Of a stretch of DNA of 64,000 bases, positions 25,640-39,000 are shown piece by piece (positions within the stretch are counted from its first letter, which is position 1; each line of letters starts with the position of its first letter). This stretch comes from Schistosoma haematobium. Taxonomy: Eukaryota > Platyhelminthes > Trematoda > Strigeidida > Schistosomatidae. The stretch spans positions 11,042,152-11,106,151 of the forward strand of contig NC_067197.1 of NCBI RefSeq assembly GCF_000699445.3, read 5' to 3'. Below the pieces are notes generated by a model. That model was given only the letters and a program-made list of their open reading frames with translations, was not told where the DNA came from and ran no database searches. The translations under genes were made by a program, and so were the position numbers.

Positions 25640-26350
25640 CTATCACAAGCACAGCCATATCCCGTACACACAAACAAATGCTAGTCAAGACAACTAGTGT
25701 AACAGAAGCCTCTGCATGAGTAGGCCTCAACATACCCAAGGGAAAGGCAACATCCTCAAATACAACGAGGAGAGCACCAAACAAATCACACTTTATGGAC
25801 AGGTGGAATCTCCCGAGTACCTTGACAGCATTATCGGTGGACAAGGAGGATCCGATGCAAACGTAAAGGCAAGGTTTGACAAAGAAAGTGCAGCATTTCT
25901 GCAGCTGTAGAAAATATAGAACTAAAAACAACTGTCAATCGATGTCAGCCAGAATCTTCAATACGGACGTCAAGATAGTTATGCTATACGGAGATGAAAT
26001 GTGGACAACTATCACAACCATCGTCAGAAAGAAATAAGCTATCTTAAGTAGTTATCAACATACTCCTGATGCGTTGAAAATGCACCATGAATATGACCCA
26101 TTCTGGTGAAAAAAAACCCAGGTTCCATTTGAGGAAATTAGGAATATACGTTAGAGACAAATAGATTACGCTTAATGAACATCATCAAACTGTATCACAA
26201 AGCTAGCCGAAACTTGGAATCTTCGGAGCAAAAGAACAAGGGGCAGACATCAAAAGAATGGTCAGCACTTGGATGCTATCGGTAACGGTAGACCATGACA
26301 GAGTTGGTTGAAGAACTCTAGTCCACGACCTTGCATTACGAGGAAATGTA
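25640..26350 (+). mobile_element. Decayed RTE-clade reverse transcriptase fragment
   Basis: Plus strand: LNIPKGKATILKYNEES, YLDSIIGGQGGSDANVKAR, then decayed MLYGDEMWTT and the thumb region. Same element type as 31325-34085, clearly more diverged, with many stops. Confidence 0.8.
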
Positions 26351-27599
26351 GGTTAAGTTAGTCAAGGTGAACGCGGAAACATTTAGTAGAGTTTGTATGG
26401 CTTGGCAGTACATCTATAGTTACTCTATTTACCTAATTCGTCTTTTAATCAACATATATTATTCTATTCCCGGCACAAAGTTTCTTACAAACAATGAAAC
26501 TGACTTCCCTAGGCTATCCAGTATAATACATGGTGTGAATCGTAATTAAGGTTTTAACGAGTAGGCACTCACATTGACCTTTTTTCCCTTCTTTCTTTAA
26601 AGCCAAGTCAATAAACTTCTAAGTTCTACTAAAAGTGTTTGAATATGGTGAATATTATGTAAGCATTATTGACATTTGTGTATAACCACGTTTCTGAAGA
26701 AACCCGGAATGGTTAATGCCACCTATGTACTAATAAGCGATTTTGGATAGTAACAACATTAGGTTAGGTCTGTTATTATAGTAGCGTAGATTAGCGCACT
26801 AATCCTTACTCAGACACAAGCCTATCGAAGTCAGGACCCCAGGGGATGATTGACTTCGTTGGTTGGACCGGTCAGCGTTAGCTATGTTGAGTTTTATGGT
26901 ATTTGATAAACAATTCACAGTTCAGCGATCAGAATTTAGGCGTTGTAACAGTTCAACCTAATTAGTAAATTGCAAGTGGCTTAGTTACATTTTATTGGTC
27001 GTTCATGTGTGAAAAAATGTTACACTGTACAATTATAGTGGTCTAGTTAAAGTATTTTTTAAAGTCTTATTACATCTGAAAGGTTATTTAGGGTATAACA
27101 GCCTTATATGAGATGTCAAAAGCTTATCGATAGCTTTCTATTAGAACAAACATATCAACGACAATTTAGAGCTATTGGCTTCATCGTTTTTTGTATCATA
27201 GTGTCCACCGGTGTTAATGAAATTTTACCTGCAACTCGGCATTGGTAGAACTTTACTTATGCGATACCAATGATCTTATATGAGGCCGAGTAAAATACCG
27301 TATTTCTAATTTAGCAAATAAAACAAATTATGTCAAAAATACAAAATACCTCAAACGGTACAGCCTGTGCTATACAGTCAGAAGTTTCTCTAACGCAAAG
27401 CAGCGCGCTAAACAATAAAACGAACAGTTAATACCAATGAGTTCGATACCTGAGAATCAATAAAAATATTCCCAAAAGGATGAGATCAAATATTTATCTG
27501 CAGGGATTCTAGCAATCATCTCAAGCAGACGGCCAAAAGGTTTACAGTCACACACTGAACCACGCCGTGACCTTGAATTTAGCCAAACACGGCCTTCCT
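26351..27599. other. No gene seen
   Basis: AT-rich; only short open frames, no recognised repeat. Confidence 0.35.
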
Positions 27600-27830
27600 G
27601 TCAACAGTCCGGCAACATGCAATAGAAAATCAGGCTACAAAAGATAAGTCTTTAGTCAAAATCACATAATAAAGGCTCAAACGAGGAAGACTGAAGAACA
27701 AAATGTGTGGTTAAACGAGATCTGAGCAAAGGTTAAAATACACGACAGGGAGAAGAAACAAATAAATAAAAATACTGTCCAACAAAAAAGCTCCAGAGGG
27801 ATTTTCATCGGTTTTTTTTACGTTAAAAAT
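27600..27830. repeat. Short repeat related to the flanks of the 7.7-9.7 kb CR1-like element
   Basis: 27605-27725 resembles 7735-7860 (shared CGGYAACATGCAA start) and 27744-27830 resembles 9690-9775 (shared ACAAATAAAT, TACTGTCCA, GAGGGATT). The reverse transcriptase in between is absent here. Confidence 0.45.
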
Positions 27831-29464
27831 ACGATGACATCACGGCATCACACTGGTATATTGAGCTGTTCTTTATGATGGTCGTGTCCCTGCTATGTCA
27901 GAAATATGCTATTATTTCCACGTTGTGTGGAGAAAAATTTAAAATAATGCTGATTAAATTTGGAAAGCCACTTAATGATTGAAAAATGAAGTGGAAAGAG
28001 ATCTCTTCTTTTGAAATACATGGCATTTCAGTGTTCCTGATAATTCATTATTCGGGTTCTGCTAAAATTACTGGGTAGCAGAAATACATCAAAAGTAGGC
28101 TAATGGTTTATTCTCGTACGACGTCATAAAAAAATATTATTGTCAAGAACAATGAAATTTCACTTCAAACAAGGATGCCATAGTAAGTTTCTCATATTTT
28201 GTCTTCATACTTTTTATTTGATCTGAGTTTTACTGTCTGATTCTATTTTTTATTTTAAGAGTAGCTTAAAACTTTTACTAAGAATTTTAATCGCTGTATA
28301 TCTGTACCAGACATAAGCAACTTCTAAAAGGCTGCAAATATTACCTTTCCTGGTTAAATGTGCACACAGCCTAATGACCATATTTCAGAAGTAAAATCAG
28401 ATTCATAAGGGAGAGATATAGTTATGTGTATTATGGTTTGTGTGATCATAGGTAATGACAAGTGATAGTTTATGGTCATGCTAAGTGATCATTATATGCA
28501 TGGGATGAATGGTCACTATTTCGCTATACCAGAAAGAAAATGTTAGATAGATAGTACGTATGTTTTATGCTGCTTACGGATGTAAACTCTTCATAATGAA
28601 ATATGCCGTTCTGAAATACATATCATTTCAATACCACTTTCAAGAAGCCTACATAAAGGACTAAGAATAAAGTACCATCACAATATTTTGTCCAGGATTC
28701 CAGTTTGTAAGTTGTTGATATTCGTTTAAAGATAGTCGGTATCAGAAATAACTAATATCATAGAATAAGATTCACAAAATTCATCATGATTTCTGGTATT
28801 TTACCGCGAAAATACTACGTGCAACACTAGTAAGAAGATAGTTTAATGTGAAATGAGACTGATTGCCAAAATTATATGGCAGTAAGTTGAACTAACCGTA
28901 GCCAATCCAGGGAAGCTGCTCTATCATTGACATTTGGGGCGTTAGAGGGGTCAAAACAAAATGCTTGGCCCATGAATTACAGATTCTTACTTGAATACAA
29001 AGCTGGAGACACAAGGTGTAAAAAAGTGATTAAAGAGGTAACACGGCGTACCAACTGCTGATCCGGTGCAAGTGAGGCCCATTGGACCAATGAAGTCAGT
29101 TTCGATGTTCAATACTTGCAGAAATATCTATTTTGATGAGTTATTCAGCGCCACAATGTCATTAATCGGAAAGAAACTTGTAGGTCTGCCACAAATACGT
29201 TTTCTCTGGACATTTAAAATTACCAAATAAATTCACGAGGCGAGCAATAGTGAAAGTTTCTTAAGGCTCGGAGAAAAAACGAAAAATCGATATAGAGATC
29301 AAGAGATACTGATGGTTCAAAAGCGAAAAACGTTAAACACAAAAGCGTGAAATGTCCATGGTGCTGTAGCTAAAAATCCGATATAAACAGGTATTAAAAA
29401 ACCGTTTACACCTCTAAACAAAGTCCGAAAAAAATATCACTCAACGAAGACTAATACATTGTAA
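27831..29464. other. No gene seen
   Basis: AT-rich. 28890-29110 has a more even base composition and could be an old repeat, but no matching copy is in this window. Confidence 0.35.
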
Positions 29465-29830
29465 GGCCAATGAAATGTCACTGAGCCCTCGCCAAATCAT
29501 CCGGAAGTTGGATCATTGAATGCCGAACAGATCATTGCTCCCTGCCAAGGTCATGGACAACCAACGCACATCAGTTAATCGTATGCCATGGACTGGCCCA
29601 TGCGGCAGTGGTCTTACCTTCGCTTGTATCTACTTTAACTAATATATTTCTGTAATAACGTCCTCTGTGTTGTACAGTCTTCAAAGCATCTATAGTACCT
29701 TGATACGTCAATGGGGGTAGTCCACGTAAGGTGCTGACCACGAGGTGTGACTTCGACGTTAGTTGGTTCGTCACACCATTCACGTCTAACTTGAGTAGGC
29801 CTCCAATCATTTCGACATAGATCATCAATA
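29465..29830 (-). repeat. Dispersed repeat R1, full copy
   Basis: The best-preserved copy. On the minus strand two frames stay open, 29571-29888 (105 codons) and 29635-29967 (110 codons), with TLRGLPPLTYQGT and PTQVRREWCDEPT. It could be part of a coding element, but no known domain is recognised. Confidence 0.75.
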
Positions 29831-30846
29831 GCGCGCGAATATATGATAGTGAAATAAATACAGATCTCAGAAACATCATATAGGTCAACTGAACAACGAA
29901 AATGAGAGATGTTGCTTAATTCAGCAGGTTTGTGCGTGTTCCGGTTGAGTTTGGTACCAGAATACACAATTAGAGATGATTGAAGATTCCAGTAAGAGGT
30001 ATGTGTATAGCAGTGTATTTGTTAGTAGGTAACAGCGTGTGTCATGCTTTGAGTATAACACGATGGAAGTGTGTTCAAGGTCATACACTTAATAGTACAT
30101 GTACAGGCTATGAAAAACTAACAGAATAAATACAAATAGCATCAAAAGCTATTTACAAAATAAGCTTGTCATGCATATCTCCACAAGATAATACTCGATG
30201 AAAACCATTCTCTTATTTGCATCATTCGTCTACTAAATGAGTGGAAAAATGACAGACAGTGCTAGACATTGCACTCTTGAGGACATTTAAAGTGAATGTC
30301 ATCTTTCTCGAAGCGCTTTGTTCATTTGTCCCGCTACTTCCGACGTAATTGCGCTGCATATATCAAGGTTCGTGAACTAGACCTTTCACTTATAGGCGCT
30401 GAATCTTGTGGGTAAGGAAAATCGACGAGACTGTAATTTATGGACGAATCAATCGGATTTACGATAGCAGATCCCGTGGTTTCGGGTCGAAGTTTTAAGT
30501 CCATTTAGCTAAATAGTGTGTTTTTGCGCGTCAAACAAACTAGCTGTAAATCAAATTTTGCGTCATACTTTTCGTTATTTTAATACTTCTATCACTTGTG
30601 GTGTAGCCGGTAGTCTGTTGTAATGTACTCAAGTTTGTGGAGTTTTAGGAAGTTTTTTTGTCGTTTGACTAAGATTCACTCTGCCGTTGCTTAACCACCA
30701 ATGCATTGACTGCGTATTATTATGTAACCTGAATTGGACTTGGTCGGTCTGAGTATATATTCATTAATGTTGTGACCATGGCTACATAATTAGTTGTTTT
30801 AGGTAGTATTGAGTCCCAAGTTGTTTCTTTTGCAGATACACAGCGG
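29831..30846. promoter_or_regulatory. Upstream region of polybromo
   Basis: Must hold the polybromo 5' region. A less AT-rich patch with CG dinucleotides and an ETS-like CTTCCG lies at about 30300-30420. An acceptor-like pyrimidine tract and AG are at 30821-30835. No core promoter could be assigned with confidence. Confidence 0.35.
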
Positions 30847-30966
30847 ATGCCGAAGCGCAACAACCCGGAATCTCCTACTGATTCGGTAACTGGAGTGTCG
30901 GGAGATGAGTCTCAATCGAGCAGTGTAACAACTCGTAAACGATGTCGTCTGGCTAATGCTTCGCAG
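30847..30966 (+). CDS. PBRM1: polybromo exon 1 (residues 1-40)
   Basis: ATG at 30847, in-frame TAA upstream at 30787, donor GTAATA after 30966 (phase 0). It encodes a polar, Ser/Thr-rich start with a basic RKRCR patch (residues 32-36) that could act in nuclear import. A pyrimidine tract plus AG lies at 30834-30835, 11 bases before the ATG. It could be the acceptor of a 5'UTR intron or of spliced-leader trans-splicing. The frame joins exon 2 without a break, but this N-terminus is not conserved enough to prove the start. Confidence 0.7.
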
Positions 30967-33900
30967 GTAATAATGTATTAAGGGACATATATATGGTTGT
31001 TTGTTTTGAATCGTTGTGATTTTTGTAATCTTTTGCCCTTTCCATTGTGGTCATTAGTTAGCATAAGTTATGCTACCTCATATTCACTTCTTACCGACTT
31101 ACATCTGTTACCCCTCTTAGAGGACCATAAACCGCCCACCAGCGTTTCCCATCGAACTCTGTCCTGCGCAATCTTTTCCATTTGGTGTTCCTCCTTTTGA
31201 TGTTTGCCCCCAGTTCTTGGCTGTGTCCTTTGGCCTTCCTATTTTCCGTTCTCTTTCGGGATTCCAATTTAGCGCCTGTTTTTTTATTCAGCTTGATGAT
31301 TTTCACGACGTATGCTCTATCCATACTTACGCCTGTTACTCCTCGTGAAGGAGCATAGGCCGCTCACCAGCATTCTCCATCCAACCCTGTCCTAGGAAGT
31401 CCTTTCCAGCTCCTTCTAGTTCCTATTTATACTTTTCATATCTGCTTATATTTCTCGAAGTAATGTGTTTGGCCTTCCTCTTTTCCGCTTCCTTTCAGGA
31501 TTCCAAGTTAGGGCTTGCCTCGTGATGCAATTTGACGATTTGCGTAATGTATGTCCTATCCATTTCCATCGCCTTTTCCTAATTCCCTCTTCCGTTGTAA
31601 GCTGGTTTGTTCTCTCACACAGAAGGCTGTTGTTGATGGTATCCGGCCAATGGGTGTTGAGTATCTTGCGTAGACAACTATTTATAATTACTTGTACCTT
31701 CTTGATGGTAGTTGTAATAGTTCTCCAAGTTTCAGCTCCGTACAGTAGAACTGCCTTGACATTCGTACTGAAGATTCTCACTTTGATATTGGTTGAAAGT
31801 TGTTTTGAGTTCCATATGTTCTTCAATTGTAGGGATGCGGCCCTTGCTTTGCCAATCCTCGCCTTTACGTCTGCACCTGAACCTCCTTGTTCATCGATGA
31901 TGCTTCCCAGGTATGTGAAGGATTCTACATCCTCCAGAGTTTCGCCATCAAGAGCGATTGGGTTGGTGTTCTCCGTGTTGTATCTAAGGTCCTTGGTTTT
32001 CCCCTTGTGTATTTTGAGGCCTACTGATGCAGAGACTGCTGCTACACTGGCTGTCTTTATCTGCATTTGTTCGTGTGTATGCGATGGGAGGGATAGGTCA
32101 TCTGCGAAGTCTAAATCGTCTAATTGGTTCTGAGGTGTCCGTTGTATGCCGTGTTTTCCCTCATGTCGAGGTCTTCATAATCCAGTCGACCACCAGAAGG
32201 AAGAGGAAGGGAGAGTAGACATCTTTGTCTGACTCCAGTCCTCACCTGGAATGCGTCTGTCAGCTGTCCTCTATGCACGACTTCGCAACGTAGTCTGTCG
32301 TATTAATTCCATGTGATGCAGACGATTTTCTTAGGTACATCATAGTGTCGAAGAGCGTTCCATAAGGTTCTCTTATCCACAACGTCAAACGCCTTATAGT
32401 CAAGGAGGGTGATGTACAGTGACGAGTTCCGTTCACTTGATTGTTCGTCGATAATCCGTAGTGTGGCGATCTGGTTTATGCACGATCGGTCCTTACGGAA
32501 TCCAGCTTACTGATCTCGAAGTTGGGGGTCTATTGAATCTTTCATCCGGTTCAGCAGCACTCTTGAAAAGTCTTCCTGGTACCGATAATGGTGTGATGCC
32601 TCTCTCTCTATATGTGTATATATATGTATATATATCTGGTACCCCCTTCTATCAATATTTATGTGTTCAAATAAAATATCTGGTGTGATGCTTCTGTAGT
32701 TCTCACACTTGCTCAGATCTCTTTTCTCTGGTATCTTGATGAGGTGTCCTCCTCTCTAATCTGTCGGCACTTGTTCTTCCTTCCAAATCTTGAGTAGAAT
32801 ATGGAGCATCTTTGCAGTTACTTTTATATCTGACTTCAGTGCTTCATCTGGTTTGTTGTCAGGTCCTGTTGCTTTCCCGCTTTTGATTTGTATGATGTCC
32901 ATCCTCAATTCGATCATTGATTTAGTGAAAACTATAGGAATGTCTGTGTGTGCTGCTTCGATGTCCGATGAATTCAATGGAGCTGGCCTGTTGAAGAGTT
33001 CCCCAAAGTGTTCCACCCATCTTTTGCTCTGTCCTTGAATGTCGGTGATTGGCTTGCCTTCTTTGTTCTTCACTGGTTTCTCTGGTTTACTATTTTTCCT
33101 TAACATCTTCACTTGTGGCCTTTTACACTTTTGTTGCTAGGTCTTCTTCGTATCTCTGCTTGTCAGCTCTAATGTTCCACTTCACTAGTTTGTTTGCTTC
33201 AGTTTATTGAGCTTGTGCCTTAACTTTCTTTGTTCTTGTTTGGCTGTTGTTGGTTGTTGTCTTGTTCTTCCATACTTGAATCCTGTCTAGAATTTTGATA
33301 TAGATCCATTCCTTATGATAAAGCTTGTTGCAGTCCTGCTCCTCGTGGCACATTGAAGTTACTACTTCTGTGATAGCTTTTCAATCGTTCTCCATAGTAG
33401 TTTCATCTTCTTTGAGTAAATCTTTCGAGGCTTGAAACTTGTTGTTGAGAGCTGTCTTGAATTGATTGAGTCTGTCAGTATTTCGAAGGAAGGCTGTATT
33501 GAACTTTTGTAATCCTGTTTTACCAGTTGTACACAGTTCTCATTTAGCTTCAGGTGATGTGAATCCGTGTCATCTCCTCTCTCTGCTGTCACGTCTGTCA
33601 TTAGTCTGGTTCTCTGTAATGTGATCCAGTGAAACCCATGTAGATTCGTGAATGGGTTTGTGGGTGATTATAATGCCGCCTATAACCATTGTATTGAATG
33701 CGCATAATTTTGCAAACTTCTCACCATTCTCGTTCTTTTGTTCCAGTCCATGTCGTCTCATGATTTGATCATACCCGATATTGTCCACTCTGACCTTGGT
33801 GTTTAGGTCTCTCATCAGGATGATCGGGTCCTTTACTAAGTACTTCTCTACAATCAACTGAAGCCTCTTATAAAGCTGAGCTTTATAATCTTTATTGCTA

Positions 33901-35986
33901 CCATTTGTGGGTGCATAACACGACAACATTCATTGTGATTTCCTCCTTTGTTTTGAAGGATGTTTTATTGGTTCTTTATCCATAAGATTCCCACCCAATA
34001 AGTGTATTCTGCGCTTCTTTGGACAGCACCAGAGCAACTCCCTGAGTGTGTGGAGCATTTTTTGCCGTAAGAGTAAAGTGTTTCAGCTAAGGTCCAAGAA
34101 TATAGGGCTATGATTATAAGGGGCCCATCATGTCCAAGTTTTTAGCGAATTTTTTTTCTCGTTTGGAAAAGTGCATTTTAGCTATTCTCATTGAAAATTC
34201 ACCACGGGAATATGAATCTTATCAAACGAACACTTCCAAGCACAGATAATTACAGCCAGTAGAGGATTGAGGTCCTACACAACTCCTTCACACTGCGACG
34301 ATATTGTTTATGGGAATCAGAGGACAGAAAGCGAATTTAGGGTGCTTTAATTGGATTGAGGAACAGAGAATCCACCTATAGGAGTTGAGTGTGCAGCCCT
34401 TCTTGGAACTTACCTATCTCGGTTTGGATTTCAAAGAAGTACTCCATCCCACAAAAATATCGTGTGGCACATACGATTTCTGGTACCTGGTTGTGCCATA
34501 TTTTATGTCTTTCCCCACTCTCGGCCATACCAGGGCATTTGGGGGCAAAAATGATATAGTTAAAGAAACGCTTGTCACTTTTATTAAGAGGGTGATAAAA
34601 AACAATATCAGGAATGCTTTTGAATTCCATTTTAAATCATATTAATAGCGTCTCAAGTTATTGAGTTGCATTAGCTGTAGGACCCCAACTGTGAAGTCGT
34701 AACATATCGGCATATTCCAGTTCTATTCAGCTAGAGTTTTGAAATACTGTATGTCAAAGATAGGCTTTCAAAAAGTTGATCACCTGCTATCATCTAAATA
34801 ACATGTCTCGTTTCAACGAACACCTGCTTCTGGAGGTCTTCTTTACTGTGTATCAACATCAAATTGAAGGAGAATATAGGTCCGTTATAATTCGTTATGA
34901 ATGAGACTGAAATGTTCACTTCTAAAGTTGGTATTTTTTACTTATTCTTCTTAATGTATACATGTCTGTATTTGATACTTTTACTACTCTAGTTGGATTT
35001 GTGTCAAGAACTGTTTGATCGAATTCGGGCATATCGTGGGGAGGATGGCTCATTATCTGAAACATTTATGCGTCTACCGACAAGAAGGTAAATTATTTTT
35101 CATTATAAGGTTTTTCTGTCACATGAGCTAGACTCAGTGTTACTTGGTCAAGTTTGATTATATTATAAATGATGTTATTTGCAAAGTCTTGCAGAACTTC
35201 TAATATATGAGGTTTAATCACGATAATTGTAAAATGTTTCTGACTCCCGACCGAAATTGGTCACCGATTCTAGGGAATTATTAGTAGTGATTGTAAATCT
35301 CTGACAAAATGCCATAGTAGTTGTCATCTTGATCAGTTTGAACAAAGTTTTGTTGAAGGGTTTTATTCATCTTATTTCAGTTCGCAAAAATCTGAGATTA
35401 TTTCTTTTTCTCATTACTGGCGGGTGTCGATCCGAAACTTTATAACACCAGCCTCACACCCTTGCGAACTACACTAATAACTCACCTAACATCGTATTTC
35501 AACCCAAATCTTAGCTCACATTTACCGATGCTGCATTTATTGTAACCGTAGATGTATGTTGTTACTTTTAAGAAACTCAAAAAGCACCTAAGTGTTAATT
35601 ACTTGTCTTTGGGATTTTGAGGATTTTACGGTTGATTTGTGTGATTTCATCGGTATCGCGTAGTAGCACCAGTGAGGTCAGACGTAGGGTACTTGGTAAA
35701 TATTGACAAATCGGTTGATTAAGTTATAGATCTACATCTAATAAGGTGTCTGGGATATGTTTTACTCGTGCCTCGCCGTCATCTACATCGACACACAATT
35801 CTGGGTCATTTAGGAGCAGTTTTCTGAACTTATGCGAACTCTTCAAATTTTGTGTAGTTATTACGTAACCCTTCGGTTTCTAATTCTAGAAAATTACAAT
35901 CTCATTGCTCTAAGTCTTTTATATCCACTTTCAAGTAACCTGAATCTTATGTAAACTCTTCACAACTTGTATAATGGTCACGCGAT

Positions 35987-36024
<38 letters not shown>

Positions 36025-39000
36025 TGGTAAGCAACTGAAGAAAAGCCACTAAATATGCTGAATTCATTTCATTCTGCCTCAATTGTGATCCTGGCTTTAT
36101 TCGAATTCGTAAAGGGAACCGACAGCATAAATATAGGAGTAAGTTTGAAGAAAAATAAAGGTGATCAAACAGGTACAAAACACTACTCTATGAAACCATT
36201 GATTGTTTAGCTGAATCATATTAGTACATGCAAATCACCTGCTTAATGTTCACGCGATAACTGCAACTAGCCAGTCAGTTTTATGCAACATAGAACCTCG
36301 CAAATACGTTCGTCGGCTTCTGTTGGTACCCCAAATTAGCACAACAAGTATCAAGACAAATCCTATATTAGCAAAATTAGTAAGTCTCAGTTACTTACTT
36401 ACTTACTTACGCCTGTTACTCCCAATGGAGCATAGGTCACCGACCAGCATTCTCCAACCCACTCTGTCCTGGGCCTTCTTTTCTAGTCCCATCCAATTCT
36501 TGTTCATTTTTCTCATGTCTATTTCCATTTCCCTGCGTAATGTGTTCTTTGGTCTTCTTCTTTTCCTTTGGCCTTAGAGATTCCATGTGAGGGCTTGTCT
36601 TGTGACGCAGTTGGGTGCTTTCCTCAATGTGTGTCCTATCGACTTCCAGCGCTTCTTCCTGATTTCTTCCTCCACTGGGATCTGGTTTGTTCTCTCCCAC
36701 AGTACGTTGTTGCTAATAGTGGTCGGCCAACGGATCCGATGTATTTTACGTAGACAGCTGTTAATAAACACCTGTATCTTCTGGATGATGGCTTTCGTAG
36801 TTCTCCAGGTTTCTGCCCCATACAGTAGAACTGTCTTGACATTTGTAGTCTCAGTGGTATTAATATAAAACACTGTATAGATGATGTGAATAAGGGAGAA
36901 AGGATGAATTCATTGAGTAAGAAGTACATAAAAGGACTTCACAATTGAAGATCTAAAGGAAGAGAGATGAATGCATCTATGATCAGTAGTCGTAGACGTT
37001 ATGTGTTAGACTTCAAATCGGTTTTAGTAGAACAATTGTATTCATCCTTATGTTTCGAGCCCTAATATTTCCTCTTACCTCTTCCTCATTCCTTCTTTTC
37101 CAACTAAAACACGAATCTTTGGTCTTTATTACTACTATTAATACTATTATTATTTCGACTCCTATCCTACTCATCTTGTTAATTTCATCTCATAGCGCTA
37201 GTGTGTTATAAAAAGTTGAGGTGACTCACGTTTTATTATGATTGACGGAATAAAACGTTCACATGTATGTTTCAGTGGTCTCTTGTCCCGTGTCTTCTTG
37301 AGTTATCGGACAGTAACTAAAAAGTTGCTAAATGCTTCTGTGTTTCCTTGTACATCAGCTAATTGATATCAGGAAACACAGACGAGTTCTATCAACAGCC
37401 TTAAACCTATGTTTGGTAATATTGACATTCTGTAATTGAAATCACCTGCAAATCTACTTCATATTTAGACAATCTGTGTGGAATGAGAAAAACTTGGGGG
37501 ATTTTATGTTAAATTTTAACTTGATTAACTGATAATAGTGATCGAGCAACTATTTGTTCCTGGTCGGTAGAAGTGTCAAATATAGTTAAAATTTTTGTTT
37601 AGTTTTGCGGTTGCCCATTTCAATCAAATGTCTGACACTTGGTCAATATTACAAGATATGAGTGGGGGTTTGTTGCATTTTTTATCGCTTTATTTATGAT
37701 TATGCTCTGGTTTGAGTACATATCTGCTGACACCTAAATGAAAACCCAGAAGCTAAGTATTGTTTTACTTTTGGTATTTTCTCCTGCAAGAAGCATAGGA
37801 ATAGCCGAAATAAGATGTCCTACCTGTCTGTAAACTTATTGAAAATTGACCTGAGCCTTGTTGTGAATCGATACCAGATAGCTCAGAATCAAACTACACT
37901 TTATATTCCTTCTGATCTCCAGTTTTAAGTTTATTTTATACCTTTCGTTTCGCTAACTAATTCCTCAAATAATATTCTCTGTATTTACTCTTGTTATCAT
38001 TGGTACTTCTACTAATTCATCTTATGGTGAGATGGTGTTGCAACTTAAGCTGGTGCGATGACTTGGAATTAACAACTTTTTTGCTTTCGTGTATTTACTT
38101 TTTCTCATTATTTCAAACTAATATAAACTAATACACTATTTTTATGATTCCTAATCATCTCCTTTTAACAAGACACTTTCTTTAAACTTGACAATTAAAA
38201 CCCTCCCATATAGGTCAAATCCAGATTATTATGAAGCAGTAAGAGAACCTATGGATTTAGCTCGTATTCAAGCAAAAATTAAGGCATGTGAGTATGAAAG
38301 CGTTGATCAAATGGCTACGGACGTTAATTTAATAGTAGCCAATACAAAAGCATTCTATCCAGCCTCAACAACTGAGTTCGCCAAAGCTGTTGAATTACAA
38401 GATGTTTTTGGCCACGAGCGTCAGGTTCTTCAATCAATAACTACCAAGAGTACTGATTCCACTACAAGTTCAACAAGCAGTAGCGGTACGTTCTTAAACT
38501 ATTACAGTTTTTAGTAGGATATTTTAGAACAAAAAAGAATGATTAATTTTTACCTTTCGAACACTTTATCATCATCTTACTGTTTTTATGCATATAGTTG
38601 CTCAGTGTTTTTATTATTCTGTTTTAGTTACTGATAGGCGTGCAACTCGCAGGCGTCCATTCGTTACCGAAGAACGAGATGAAGAAGAGGTCTGTTGATC
38701 CTTTGCTATATATATAGTTTTTATTTTGATTGTACGGGATGCTATATAAAATAACTGATCTTACCGTATAAAATTGGTTGTCATACAGTTTTTCCTTCGT
38801 ATAATGTTCTGTCGTATCTTCTAATTTATTTGATCAAACACTTCATATATTTATCTGATATCTAGTTTTAGTCCTATGATAATTACGTCATTATTTCTGT
38901 AATTTTAAACGACAAACTAATAGAGTTACGAGACGCCTTTAACTTCATGATTGGTAATGTCTAAGCTTTATAGTGAAGGTCGGCGCTTATGATGTGGTGA

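Larger units (their letters stand above)
31325..34085 (-). mobile_element. RTE-clade retrotransposon, antisense in polybromo intron 1
   Basis: Minus strand. Endonuclease ([14 protein letters not shown] at about 34030-34075; frame 33570-33929 with CYAPTNG and LMRDLNTKV), linker, reverse transcriptase (frame 32756-33112 with [11 protein letters not shown]), catalytic FADD at about 32095-32115 ([19 protein letters not shown]), then frame 31446-32066. It spans about 2.8 kb with many stops in the middle. Schistosome SR2-type RTE elements have this layout; the exact family is not assigned. Confidence 0.88.

Noticed and set aside
29910..29940. Short resemblance to the 5' end of 28S rRNA on the minus strand (GCTGAATTAAGCA)
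   Set aside because: Only about 18 bases match, with gaps; no further rRNA sequence follows on either side.
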